Notes: generated from the sequence alone by a model not told the origin. Shown: positions 1 to 5,190, numbered from the stretch's first letter. The stretch is DNA of 8,654 nucleotides from Methanomicrobiales archaeon (GCA_012521035.1 JAAYND010000076.1:1-8654), one strand, 5' to 3'. Numbers and translations: made by a program.

Positions 1-9
1 AAAAGAATT
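1..9 (-). terminator. T-rich terminator after thi4 (partial)
   Basis: Read on the minus strand, the bases just after the thi4 stop end in TTCTTTT at the window edge. Archaeal transcription ends mainly at such U-rich tracts without needing a hairpin. The tract is cut by the window edge, so its full length is not visible. Confidence 0.35.
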
Positions 10-16
10 TGGTATA

Positions 17-781
17 TTATCGGCCCAGCTTCTCAGCGACCAGGTCTGCGGCACGCTCCCCGGAGAGGAGCATTCCGCCAAAGATCGGTCCCATGCGGCA
101 CTCCCCGGCGACGGCGTTTGCTGCCATACCGGTGACGAAGAGGCCGGGGAAGACCTCACGGGTATGGTCGCGGATCTGTGACTCCGCACGCTCGGCCCAC
201 ATGAAGCCCTCGCCCTTGACGTGGAGATCGCCGCCTTTCCGCTCGACCATCCGTGCGATGGCGGCGTCATGACCGGTTGCATCGATGGTGCAGGTACAGG
301 CCACGGTGAGAGGGTCGACGTGCAGCCCGGCCATATCGACCGGCGACCAGTTGATGACGAGGCCTCCGAGTCTGCCATCACCGCGGATCATGACGTCCTC
401 AACAGCGATGAGGTTGAAGAACTCGACGCCGGCACTACAGGCAGCAGCGGTGAGCTTTGAGACGGCTTCAACAGATTTTGCGACGTAGTAGCCCGGTTCA
501 AACTCCCGGGAGACGATGCCAAACCGGTCCAGGATCCGCCGGGCCTCGTCCTGGACGACGATCCGGGGGAACATCATGCCGCCGCCCCACATACCACCGC
601 CGATACTGAGTTTCTTCTCGATGAGTGCACATTTGACGCCCCTTTCAGCGAGGAGCGCGGCGCAGACAAGCCCGGAAGGGCCGCCACCGACAACGGCAGC
701 ATCCATCTCGAGGTAATCGATGAGCGTCTGGTGTTGCTCCTCGAGAATGGCCCTGCTGATGGTCACTTCGTTGAGTGTCAT
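17..781 (-). CDS. thi4: Thi4-family thiamine thiazole synthase (archaeal His type)
   Basis: This enzyme makes the thiazole half of thiamine from NAD+, glycine and a sulfur source in the cytoplasm. The 254 residues match the usual archaeal Thi4 length. A Rossmann dinucleotide motif, VGGGPSG, lies at residues 31-37, followed by the family GGGMWGGGMM stretch at 61-70. The C-terminal signature GMAANAVAGECRMGPIFGG spans 218-236. At the position where yeast Thi4 has its suicidal sulfur-donor cysteine, this protein has His154 in GLHVDPL (152-158). In the Methanocaldococcus jannaschii enzyme this change goes with multi-turnover, iron-dependent catalysis using free sulfide, which I infer here. The ATG at 781 is chosen because family homology starts with MTLNEVTISR; the frame stays open further upstream but that part is unlike Thi4 and crosses the promoter. 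A weak AAGGA lies just before the start. The gene is divergent from htpX. Older annotations may call it ribulose-1,5-bisphosphate synthetase/Thi4. Confidence 0.95.
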   Translation of the reverse strand: MTLNEVTISRAILEEQHQTLIDYLEMDAAVVGGGPSGLVCAALLAERGVKCALIEKKLSIGGGMWGGGMMFPRIVVQDEARRILDRFGIVSREFEPGYYVAKSVEAVSKLTAAACSAGVEFFNLIAVEDVMIRGDGRLGGLVINWSPVDMAGLHVDPLTVACTCTIDATGHDAAIARMVERKGGDLHVKGEGFMWAERAESQIRDHTREVFPGLFVTGMAANAVAGECRMGPIFGGMLLSGERAADLVAEKLGR

Positions 782-807
782 GTGATCCTTAGTTATATCG
801 TCCCGGA

Positions 808-815
808 CACATAAG
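808..815 (-). promoter_or_regulatory. Probable TATA box of thi4
   Basis: The minus strand reads CTTATGTG here, centred about 30 bases before the thi4 ATG. Normal archaeal spacing would place the transcription start within about 5 bases of the start codon, giving a nearly leaderless mRNA. The match to the TATA consensus is moderate. Confidence 0.35.
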
Positions 816-850
816 GGCGCTTCCCCCGGAGTGCGGGATACACCAAAATC

Positions 851-867
851 CGGTTCCAGGGGAACCG
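851..867. promoter_or_regulatory. Inverted repeat in the thi4/htpX divergent promoter, candidate operator
   Basis: CGGTTCC-agg-GGAACCG is a perfect 7+7 inverted repeat with a 3-base centre. It lies between the two divergent promoters, about 20 bases before the htpX TATA-like box and about 36 bases before that of thi4. The placement suits a dimeric regulator acting on one or both genes. Archaeal thi4 genes are known to be controlled by the thiamine regulator ThiR, but I cannot confirm that this site matches a ThiR motif. Confidence 0.45.
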
Positions 868-885
868 TCCGGAGAAAAATCAACG

Positions 886-895
886 TATGTATTAA
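886..895 (+). promoter_or_regulatory. Probable TATA box of htpX
   Basis: TATGTATTAA is centred about 34 bases before the htpX ATG at 924. A start about 26 bases downstream would fall near 916, leaving a leader of fewer than 10 bases. The purine run AAGGGGGA (894-901) would then lie outside the mRNA and would not act as a ribosome binding site. Confidence 0.4.
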
Positions 896-923
896 GGGGG
901 ATCCACGCCAATACAATTCTATC

Positions 924-1820
924 ATGAATTGGACGCGCGACTTCGGTCTCACTATGAGGATGTTGCTGACGTCGTTTCTGCTCCTCATAGTCTACCTGAT
1001 ATTTCTGGGCATCCTCTACGCCCTCAATGTCCCCTTCGGGTTCCTCCTGCTGGTAGCCGCCGGGATGGCGTTCCTCCAGTTCTTCTTCTCCGATAAGCTC
1101 GTGCTCTGGAGTACGGGCACCCGGATCGTCGCGGAGGACGAGTACCCGGAGTTACACCGGATGATCGAGCGCCTTGCCACGAGAGCGGGTCTCCCAAAGC
1201 CGAAGGTGGGGGTGATGCCCTCGCCGGTCCCGAATGCGTTTGCGACCGGGAGAAGCCCGAGGAACGCCGTTGTGGCCGTGACGGACTCGATCATGCGGAT
1301 ACTCACGCCGGAGGAACTGGAGGCAGTGCTCGCCCACGAGATGGCGCACGTGAAGAACCGGGATATGCTGACCCTGACGATGGCGAGTTTCATATCGATG
1401 CTCGCTTTCCTGATCATGCGTAACTGGTTCTTCATGGGCCTCTTCGGCGGCGGGGGTGGGAGTGGCCGCGATAACAACGCGGGCGCCCTGATCGTGATAT
1501 ATATCGTCTCGATCCTGGTCTGGGTCGTGAGCACACTCCTCACCCGCGCTCTCTCCCGCTACCGGGAGTTTGCCGCGGACCGGGGCAGTGCTGACCTGAC
1601 GGGCAACCCACGGGCGCTGATATCGGCGCTCAAAAAGATCAGCGGGCGGATGGATTACGTCCCTGCTGAGAAGAAACGGGAGGTTGAGGGTGCAAACGCC
1701 TTCTTCATCATACCGGCCCTCTCAGGAAACACCCTGATGGAGCTCTTCTCGACGCACCCGCCGCTTGAGAAGCGGGTGGCCGCCCTTGAGGATCTGGAGA
1801 GGCAGCGGCGCGGGTACTGA
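924..1820 (+). CDS. htpX: HtpX-type M48 membrane zinc metalloprotease
   Basis: This protein degrades damaged or misfolded membrane proteins at the cytoplasmic membrane and needs zinc. The 298-residue length is normal for HtpX. Two N-terminal membrane segments lie at about 12-33 and 37-55. The zinc motif HEMAH is at 138-142 (His138, catalytic Glu139, His142). A third zinc ligand is likely Glu215 in SRYREFAADR (211-220). Two further hydrophobic stretches lie at about 152-174 and 188-206, separated by a Gly-rich loop (GGGGGSG). The C-terminal STHPPLEKRV (276-285) is the usual HtpX signature. The ATG at 924 is chosen because the frame upstream of it, from a GTG at 831, is unlike HtpX and runs through the promoter. 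No ribosome binding site sits at normal distance, so the gene is probably read from a nearly leaderless mRNA. It is divergent from thi4. LemA, a frequent genomic partner of HtpX, lies 5.3 kb downstream. Confidence 0.95.
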   Translation: MNWTRDFGLTMRMLLTSFLLLIVYLIFLGILYALNVPFGFLLLVAAGMAFLQFFFSDKLVLWSTGTRIVAEDEYPELHRMIERLATRAGLPKPKVGVMPSPVPNAFATGRSPRNAVVAVTDSIMRILTPEELEAVLAHEMAHVKNRDMLTLTMASFISMLAFLIMRNWFFMGLFGGGGGSGRDNNAGALIVIYIVSILVWVVSTLLTRALSRYREFAADRGSADLTGNPRALISALKKISGRMDYVPAEKKREVEGANAFFIIPALSGNTLMELFSTHPPLEKRVAALEDLERQRRGY

Positions 1821-1844
1821 TCCCGCCCCGGTCCTCCGCCACCC

Positions 1845-1856
1845 AATATTTAATAT
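1845..1856 (+). promoter_or_regulatory. TATA box for the tRNA pair
   Basis: AATATTTAATAT is a strong archaeal TATA-like box, centred about 42 bases before the tRNA-Gly gene. Transcription would start near 1877, giving a short 5' leader of about 16 bases for RNase P to remove. The next gene downstream of the box is the tRNA pair, which fits a shared transcript. Confidence 0.6.
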
Positions 1857-1892
1857 CCCGCAGGGTTAACATATTTGAGCAGATCGTGTATT

Positions 1893-1963
1893 GCATCGAT
1901 GGTCTAGTGGCATGACTTTGGCCTTCCAAGCCAATAGCCCGGGTTCAATTCCCGGTCGGTGCA
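1893..1963 (+). tRNA. tRNA-Gly (anticodon TCC)
   Basis: A full cloverleaf can be folded by eye. Acceptor GCATCGA pairs with TCGGTGC (one G-U). The D stem is GGTC/GACT (one G-U). The anticodon stem is TTGGC/GCCAA with loop CTTCCAA, anticodon TCC at 1925-1927. The T arm is CCGGG/CCCGG with loop TTCAATT. The discriminator base is A1963. CCA is not encoded, and there is no intron. It reads GGA codons, with wobble. Only three bases separate it from the next tRNA, so both come from one transcript. Confidence 0.95.
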
Positions 1964-1966
1964 TCA

Positions 1967-2040
1967 GGGCTCGTGGTCTAGCCGGTTATGACGTCGCCCT
2001 CACATGGCGAAGATCCTGAGTTCGAATCTCAGCGGGCCCA
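1967..2040 (+). tRNA. tRNA-Val (anticodon CAC)
   Basis: Acceptor GGGCTCG pairs with CGGGCCC (one G-U). The D stem is GTC/GAC. The anticodon stem is TCGCC/GGCGA with loop CTCACAT, anticodon CAC at 2001-2003. The T arm is CTGAG/CTCAG with loop TTCGAAT. The discriminator is A2040. CCA is not encoded, and there is no intron. It reads GTG codons. A T-rich terminator follows at once, and the accessory region begins just beyond, so its 3' end is a natural candidate attachment site. I found no second copy of that end downstream in this window. Confidence 0.95.
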
Positions 2041-2042
2041 TG

Positions 2043-2056
2043 GTTCTTTCTTGTTT
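2043..2056 (+). terminator. T-rich terminator after the tRNA pair
   Basis: GTTCTTTCTTGTTTT starts two bases after tRNA-Val. Such T-rich tracts end transcription in archaea, and this position is right for ending the tRNA transcript. Confidence 0.6.
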
Positions 2057-2354
2057 TGTGAAAACCGGATATGAGGTGACTCCTTCGGCGTTTGAGAGAG
2101 AGATCCCCCTCACACCAGCGTAGACCAGGTTTCCTTCTTCCCCGCCCGCATCCTCTCAAGGGGGAGCACCGCCGGCCTCGATCCAGGCTGCGAGGGCGAG
2201 GGGGCGCCGGCACCTTCTCTCTCATGCCGGATCATGCGGCAGGCCTGAGGAGGGCCTATAATCCAGAGGGAGAGGTATATTGAAGGCAGGGGTTACACAG
2301 CGGTACCAGGGTGCCATTTATCCCCTCAGGGGATGACATTATTCTGGCAGTCGG
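2057..2354. other. Intergenic stretch without a recognisable gene
   Basis: About 300 bases between the tRNA terminator and the HepT fragment. Short open frames exist, but their translations are rich in Arg, Pro and Ser with no family resemblance, as expected for out-of-frame GC-rich DNA. It holds one small perfect hairpin at 2320-2334. I see no nucleotidyltransferase gene of the kind that normally accompanies HepT. Confidence 0.6.
2320..2334. repeat. Small perfect inverted repeat
   Basis: ATCCCC-tca-GGGGAT, a 6+6 repeat with a 3-base centre, lies just before the HepT fragment. It could be an operator left from a lost toxin-antitoxin promoter, or chance. Confidence 0.3.
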
Positions 2355-2654
2355 GTGGAGGACCTGGAGGCGTTTCCGATCCGGGCTGCCATCTCGTTCT
2401 GGTTGCATGTTTTTTTGTATATCTTCTTGCACCGGGATTCGTTCCCGCGCATACATTACTGTCAGACGCCGTTTTGGTATCCTCACAGGTTGTTGCTCGA
2501 CGAGATTTCGTGGAGAGAGATTGCTGGAATGCGAGACATCCTCATTCACGCATACTTCGGGATCCATGACGAGATCGTGTGGGATGTCGTTTGGAACAAG
2601 ATCCCGGAACTCCAGGCTGCAGTCAGGCAGATGCTTGATGATGAGGTCGCCTGA
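2355..2654 (+). pseudogene. HepT-like (DUF86) toxin fragment, N-terminus lost
   Basis: The last 50 or so residues of this 99-codon frame (from about 2499) read like the C-terminal half of HepT/DUF86 proteins: ISWREIAGMRDILIHAY, then FG..DEIVWDVVWNKIPEL and a closing helix. The HepT RNase/AMPylation-target motif R-x4-H-x-Y is intact (Arg60, His66, Tyr68 counting from the GTG at 2355). HepT proteins are usually 110-140 residues and begin with a helix bundle resembling YLxDILEAI; nothing like that appears here. The first 45 residues are an unrelated Phe/His-rich stretch. The MntA-type nucleotidyltransferase antitoxin is also absent on either side. I read it as a truncated, probably inactive remnant, although an in-frame ATG at 2529 could yield a tiny peptide. 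Confidence 0.65.
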
Positions 2655-2769
2655 TCATCCTCCGCCGGGATTGCCTGAAAACGGCCTGCCCCACCGTCTC
2701 GCCCACCGCGATCGGATCGTATATGAACCCTATGGACATGCAGAGGAGGATCCGCTGCTCCTGACGCCC

Positions 2770-3555
2770 TCAGCCAGAAACCGTCCCGGCCATATCCCGG
2801 AGGAACTTCACGAACCGGTCCCTGTTCCCCGGCAGGTTTGAGTACTGCTTATCGCAGACATCGCTGAACCTCGCGAGGGCCTTACGGTTGATCCCCTCCT
2901 GATCCTCGAATATTCCAATCGAGATGAAAGGCCTCCCCCATTTTTCATACTGCAGGATGTTGATCGTCGCATCGCGGACTCGGTCGTCGTTTGTGAGAGC
3001 AAAGATGTAGATCGGTTTCTGCATACCGTTGATCCTGCAGTCAACAGTGTATTTCCCTTCCGGATCGTGCTCGGGATCGTGCCAGTCAAACTCCCTGCGC
3101 CCCTCAGGGATAGTCCCTTCGATGAGCGTACGGAAGTCCTCCAGGAACGTGGAGTAAACACGCGATCTAGAGAGATACGTAAGATCTGATATCTGGATCA
3201 GCGCCTGGATGAAACTCCAGAGTGCGTCTCCAAACTGATCGCCCGTGATGCGGATAACGAGCTCGCCCCGATTATTCTCCAGTCCGAGCCGGGATAACAC
3301 GCTCGCGATCACCTTCTGGCGGGTTCCCCTCTCTAATTCTCTTGCGTCGATCGAGTAGGTCAGGTGCATGAGGGTATGCCCCTCATCCGTCAGCATCCAG
3401 GCGCCATCCTCATCCTTCAGGACGATCGCGAGGTTATCACAATCATCAAAGACAAACGGTGTGAAGACCCGGTACCGGTTTATTCCCTCCTGGCGGAGAT
3501 GGATCTGGCTGCAGACCTTCTCCCGAAACTCCTTCTCGATCGCCTCGATTGCCAT
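2770..3555 (-). CDS. DUF1828/DUF1829 domain protein
   Basis: A soluble 261-residue protein with no signal peptide or membrane segment. The N-terminal part (about 20-95) resembles DUF1828: a predicted beta-rich segment with DNLAIVLKDEDGAWMLTDEGH at 40-60, similar to the family's 'W-x-LTDDG' core, followed by a helix with SVLSRLGLE. The C-terminal part (about 135-256) resembles DUF1829, with YTVDCRINGMQKPIYIFALT at 169-188 and a terminal helix. The role of both domains is unknown. They are found patchily in bacteria, archaea and phages, often beside a small partner gene. Here the gene is second in an operon, its ATG three bases after the stop of the upstream gene, with GGGGGAT as ribosome binding site inside that gene's end. 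The middle strand-turn-strand vaguely recalls a nuclease-like fold, but I see no complete PD-(D/E)xK motif. Domain names are from memory of family patterns. Confidence 0.8.
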   Translation of the reverse strand: MAIEAIEKEFREKVCSQIHLRQEGINRYRVFTPFVFDDCDNLAIVLKDEDGAWMLTDEGHTLMHLTYSIDARELERGTRQKVIASVLSRLGLENNRGELVIRITGDQFGDALWSFIQALIQISDLTYLSRSRVYSTFLEDFRTLIEGTIPEGRREFDWHDPEHDPEGKYTVDCRINGMQKPIYIFALTNDDRVRDATINILQYEKWGRPFISIGIFEDQEGINRKALARFSDVCDKQYSNLPGNRDRFVKFLRDMAGTVSG

Positions 3556-3558
3556 CGG

Positions 3559-4044
3559 TCATATCCCCCAGTCAGTAAGATCCTTCGCGGTTACCGCCGC
3601 TCCCTCAAACCCACAGTCGTTGAACATGCTCCTCAATGCACCGTGGTGATCTGAGTACCGATCTGTCGGAACCGCATATCCATCCTCGTTCCAGCCTGCG
3701 GCCTGGTAGCGCTCTGTTGCAGTATGAATGTGGAAGTCATAAAACTTCTCCTGCTCAAGCCTGTTCGTATGTTCATGACTTTTCCCGTTATATCGGCGTA
3801 GTCGGAACACCTGATTTGTGTTTGGAATGATGTAGCCGAGGATCACGGAAAAATCGAGTGGATTGAATATACTTTGCCGAAATATTAACCTGAACCGGGA
3901 TTTATCTACACCATCTATACTGATCTCATACTCCTTATGACCGCCCTTCTCTTTAAGGCGAAATTTCCTGAAAAAATCCTCGGGTAGTGGTTTCGCCTCT
4001 CTGAGTAGCGCATCAATTTCGTCATCAGTGAGCCGCAAATTCAT
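3559..4044 (-). CDS. Small His-rich protein, partner of the DUF1828 gene (possibly DUF6978)
   Basis: A 161-residue soluble protein and the first gene of the two-gene operon. It opens with MNLRLTDDEIDALL, a helical start of the sort seen in DUF6978-type proteins. A basic beta segment follows (RFRLIFRQS, 50-58), then VFRLRRYNGKSHEHTN (79-94) and FYDFHIHTATERY (101-113), and later YSDHHGALRSMFNDCGF (130-146). The clustered His90, His92, His105, His107 and His133-134, together with Arg/Tyr pairs, could form a metal or phosphate site, but this is inference. The DUF6978 assignment is from memory and not certain. Base composition is visibly more AT-rich than the flanking host genes, suggesting transfer. 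A TATA-like box lies about 24 bases before the ATG and a weak GGGGA about 9 bases before it. Tight coupling to the DUF1828 gene implies shared function, for instance a stress or defence module. Confidence 0.75.
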   Translation of the reverse strand: MNLRLTDDEIDALLREAKPLPEDFFRKFRLKEKGGHKEYEISIDGVDKSRFRLIFRQSIFNPLDFSVILGYIIPNTNQVFRLRRYNGKSHEHTNRLEQEKFYDFHIHTATERYQAAGWNEDGYAVPTDRYSDHHGALRSMFNDCGFEGAAVTAKDLTDWGI

Positions 4045-4064
4045 TTAGATAGTCCCCGCTGGAG

Positions 4065-4072
4065 TAATATTT
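4065..4072 (-). promoter_or_regulatory. Probable TATA box of the DUF operon
   Basis: The minus strand reads AAATATTA, centred about 24 bases before the ATG at 4044. Normal spacing would start transcription at or next to the ATG, so the operon mRNA may be leaderless. Confidence 0.4.
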
Positions 4073-4109
4073 CATTTCGCTGATCCTACTGTCGCCTGGG
4101 AGGAGGATA

Positions 4110-4239
4110 ACTATTTCTATAACGGTGGGTGTAAGAGTCATTCTCCTTGTATGGAGAGCAACCTGACTCCCCCGGGCTGGATGAACGACAGATCACTGCC
4201 ATAAACTACCTGAAGAAGCAAGGTTCCCCCCCTCACTGA
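4110..4239 (+). pseudogene. Decayed C-terminal piece of an AlbA_2/AAA_4-type ATP-binding regulator
   Basis: From 4150 one frame reads YGEQPDSPGLDERQITAINY followed by LKKQG, ending at a TGA at 4237. This strongly recalls the linker and winged-helix start 'GLNERQxKALxYLKExG' found near the C-terminus of archaeal Schlafen-like (AlbA_2, AAA_4) ATP-binding proteins. Just before it, in another frame (about 4125-4148), VGVRVILLVW recalls the 'GGFRVxF' strand that precedes this linker in that family, implying a frameshift. The resemblance ends sharply after Gly at 4222-4224, where a hairpin begins. No N-terminal part of the gene is visible upstream, where the DUF operon lies on the other strand. Recognition is by eye from a short stretch. 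Confidence 0.4.
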
Positions 4240-4247
4240 AGTGAGGG
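4230..4247. repeat. Perfect 7-bp hairpin resembling an IS200/IS605-type end
   Basis: CCCTCAC-tgaa-GTGAGGG forms a perfect 7-base-pair stem with a 4-base loop. On the minus strand it is followed by GGGGGAACCTTG, which recalls the stem plus 'GGTTCAC'-like end of archaeal tnpB elements. It starts within about six bases of where the AlbA_2/AAA_4-type similarity stops. No tnpB coding sequence is recognisable nearby, so this would be at most a remnant. Confidence 0.35.
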
Positions 4248-4775
4248 ACGCTCTGCCAAGCTTTGTAATGGAATCAGTTTTTCCGCTGATCGTCGCCGCC
4301 TGCCGCTACTCTCGCCGGCTCCCTCCTCGCGACGAACAGATCACCCACCAGAAGACCGCTCGCAGCCGGGGGCGGCGCACGCCGGGGCCGACTGGATCGT
4401 AACCCTGCGGGCTCACAGCGCAGGAGATCGTGGCCATAGAAGAGACACCCTGGCGCTCCGGATCGTGCAAACCCGCCGGGTGATTCACCCGCACGGCGAA
4501 CAGGGGCTTCCACCGCCCCGGCCACATACGCGAAAGGCGCCACGAACCAGAACGACAGCGAGCATCAACGTTCTCTCCCTGCGGAGATGATATCTCCCGC
4601 GTGCGAAGAGGCGCGCCTGGTCCTGTACATCAGCGGTTCGCGTTCTGCGGATCAGGGGCTGTGAAGGCCGCCTCAATCGGCACCCCCAGGGTATATCGAT
4701 GGTCCCGGAGAGGTATCTATCCCCGTACTCTACATAAAACCGTGAAAAAAATTGGGGTGTTATCTGGTGTGTGAT

Positions 4776-4790
4776 AACCACATGGTGGTT
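4776..4790. repeat. AACCAC-atg-GTGGTT inverted repeat
   Basis: A perfect 6+6 inverted repeat with a 3-base centre, sized like a dimer-binding operator. No gene start is clearly tied to it. Confidence 0.3.
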
Positions 4791-4798
4791 GAGACATC

Positions 4799-4825
4799 CG
4801 GGGGCGGTTGTGCCTTCCGCCCCCG
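4799..4825. repeat. Strong GC hairpin, 9-bp perfect stem
   Basis: CGGGGGCGG and CCGCCCCCG form a perfect 9-base-pair stem around a 9-base loop (TTGTGCCTT). No T tract follows directly on either strand; on the minus strand a T7 run comes about 48 bases later (4751-4745). This is too far for an intrinsic terminator. It could be part of a structured RNA or of a mobile-element end. Confidence 0.5.
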
Positions 4826-5078
4826 CCCTTCCTGTCCCATCATGCCGGTGGAGGATTTTCAGAGAGGTGTGTTACCTGGATCTGTTCACACCGGGCCTGT
4901 TCCCCGATGCAAACGGCAACCCTGACGTTGGTGCAAATTGCTGTGTGGTAATTTGAGGTTTCACCGACCCCAGCCGTTCTCATGCCGGTCCGGACCAATA
5001 GTGCCTGTATGGCCCGGATAGCAGTAGAGATTCCCCGCTCTCGTACTGACTCTGGGGATCATGAGTTGATCGATATAC

Positions 5079-5089
5079 TATATATAAAT
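5079..5089 (+). promoter_or_regulatory. TATA box upstream of the PAS regulator
   Basis: TATATATAAAT is one of the best TATA matches in the window. It would start transcription near 5110, giving a leader of about 80 bases before the ATG at 5191. No start codon with a ribosome binding site lies right after it. Confidence 0.55.
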
Positions 5090-5158
5090 TTCTTCTATTG
5101 CCTTGCATTATAGTGTGGCATTATCTCCATCACCAGCGCCGTGCACCCCGGCATAATG

Positions 5159-5166
5159 CTATATCC
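5159..5166 (+). promoter_or_regulatory. Alternative proximal TATA-like box of the PAS regulator
   Basis: CTATATCC is centred about 29 bases before the ATG at 5191, which would give a leaderless mRNA. It is a weaker match than the box at 5079 but explains why the ATG has no ribosome binding site. Confidence 0.3.
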
Positions 5167-5190
5167 CCGGCCGCCAAACTCTATCTGCAC

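Larger units (their letters stand above)
4250..5077. other. Long gene-poor stretch of the accessory region
   Basis: About 830 bases with no convincing gene. Open frames exist on both strands (for example minus 4485-4781 and plus 4771-4956), but their translations are Arg/Pro/Ser/Gly-rich, lack family motifs, and have no ribosome binding site. I looked for the zinc-ribbon and RuvC-like end of TnpB on the minus strand and did not find it. The stretch contains an A7 run at 4745-4751, an AACCAC/GTGGTT inverted repeat at 4776-4790 and a strong GC hairpin at 4799-4825. It may be decayed mobile-element DNA or may encode an RNA. Confidence 0.55.

Noticed and set aside
831..923. N-terminal extension of HtpX from a GTG at 831
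   Set aside because: The added 31 residues do not resemble HtpX, overlap the palindrome and TATA-like box, and the family's usual N-terminus begins at the ATG at 924.
782..923. TPP riboswitch upstream of thi4
   Set aside because: The conserved riboswitch core elements are not visible, and the predicted leader is only a few bases long.
782..988. N-terminal extension of Thi4 upstream of 781
   Set aside because: Thi4 homology starts at MTLNEV; the extension would read antisense through the htpX start and promoter.
2092..2283. 63-codon plus-strand frame after the tRNAs
   Set aside because: Arg/Pro/His-rich translation without motifs, typical of non-coding GC-rich DNA.
2625..2739. Minus-strand small protein (MSIGFIYDPIAVGETVGQAV...) in the frame of the DUF1828 stop
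   Set aside because: The 38-residue reading looks tidy, but it overlaps the HepT fragment in antisense, has no ribosome binding site and matches no family known to me.
4274..4781. Two minus-strand frames as TnpB or other protein remnants
   Set aside because: The SPCSPCG stretch hinted at a zinc ribbon, but the second Cys pair, the DRDxNAA motif and the RuvC residues of TnpB are absent.
4771..4956. 61-codon plus-strand frame ending LFPDANGNPDVGANCCVVI
   Set aside because: No family resemblance, and the start lies inside the inverted repeat with no ribosome binding site.
2041..5190. CRISPR array
   Set aside because: No regularly spaced direct repeats are visible anywhere in the window.
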